Assembly (NCBI GenBank): GCA_027311485.1
Contig: DAICYU010000323.1
Span: 1-5,340, forward strand
Length of the DNA stretch: 5,340 nucleotides
DNA from: Acetobacteraceae bacterium
GTDB lineage: Bacteria; Pseudomonadota; Alphaproteobacteria; Acetobacterales; Acetobacteraceae
Direction: 5' to 3'
How positions within the stretch are numbered: the stretch's first letter is position 1; each line of letters starts with the position of its first letter. Below, one piece after another: positions 5,199 through 5,340 of this stretch. Made by a program: the position numbers and the translations under genes. Below the pieces are notes generated by a model. The model did no database searches and was not told where the DNA came from. It saw only the letters and a program-made list of their open reading frames with translations.

Positions 5199-5340
5199 AT
5201 GTTCAAGTATTTGAAGACTCTGGCGGCACTCAAAAACGATCGTCGTGGTGTGACGATGCTGGAATACGCGATCATGGGCGCTGTCATCGCCGCAGCCCTG
5301 GTCCTTGTAGTTCCCCTTCTGACCAGGGCGATCAACACCG
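5199..5340 (+). CDS. flp: Flp/Fap-type IVb major pilin, partial (cut by the right edge)
   Basis: 47 codons are visible and the frame is open at the right edge; Flp pilins are usually about 50-70 residues, so only a short C-terminal part is missing. The short basic leader ends at Arg15-Arg16-Gly17, followed by Val-Thr-Met-Leu-Glu22-Tyr23 and a hydrophobic helix to about residue 41. Gly17/Val18 with Glu at +5 and Tyr at +6 is the Flp signature cut by the TadV/CpaA-type prepilin peptidase. The mature protein would be almost a single hydrophobic helix that polymerises into the pilus shaft after passing the inner membrane. It lies downstream of the CtrA-like regulator and transglycosylase and is transcribed in the same direction, but the 320-base gap suggests its own promoter. 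Flp genes are often followed by peptidase and assembly genes, which would lie beyond the window. Confidence 0.92.
   Translation, partial: MFKYLKTLAALKNDRRGVTMLEYAIMGAVIAAALVLVVPLLTRAINT

Noticed and set aside
5084..5338. Minus-strand open frame of 84 codons at the right end.
   Set aside because: It is antisense to the clear Flp pilin frame and its ribosome binding site.

Overview
The window is GC-rich except for one AT-rich patch at about 5040-5110. It holds one side of a Tad (tight adherence, type IVb / Flp pilus) locus plus a dedicated-looking regulator. The CtrA-type response regulator, the style of the TadE/TadG proteins and the Flp pilin point to an alphaproteobacterium. Rhodospirillales/Acetobacteraceae is plausible but only a guess from a window this short. 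No rRNA, tRNA, CRISPR, insertion sequence or phage gene was seen.

Layout. Bases 1-3082 on the minus strand form a three-gene operon, read right to left: a TadG-like protein (674 aa), a TadE-like pseudopilin (202 aa) and a second TadE/TadF-like pseudopilin that runs off the left edge (152 residues visible). Both junctions are 4-base ATGA start/stop overlaps, so translation is probably coupled. Bases 3083-3350 are a divergent control region with a GGACTAGTCC palindrome and further repeats. Bases 3351-4878 on the plus strand carry a CtrA-like response regulator and, 22 bases later, a secreted lytic transglycosylase with an SLT domain. Bases 4879-5198 are a 320-base intergenic region with a weak hairpin and an AT-rich stretch of alternating half-sites over a candidate promoter. 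From 5199 the major pilin gene flp starts with a strong ribosome binding site and a textbook prepilin peptidase motif, and is cut by the right edge.

How the genes fit together. Flp would form the pilus shaft. The TadE-type proteins are expected minor pseudopilins and TadG an envelope-anchored accessory protein. The transglycosylase could open the peptidoglycan for the pilus machine. The regulator lies between the two pilus transcription units, where it could control both. Its DNA-binding half looks like CtrA, but its receiver has lost several residues of the phosphorylation switch. This pairing of a CtrA-like DNA-binding domain with a probably phosphorylation-independent receiver, embedded in a Tad locus with its own lytic enzyme, is the most interesting point in the window. 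The core Tad motor and secretin genes (tadA, tadB/C, rcpA, tadZ, tadV) are not inside the window.
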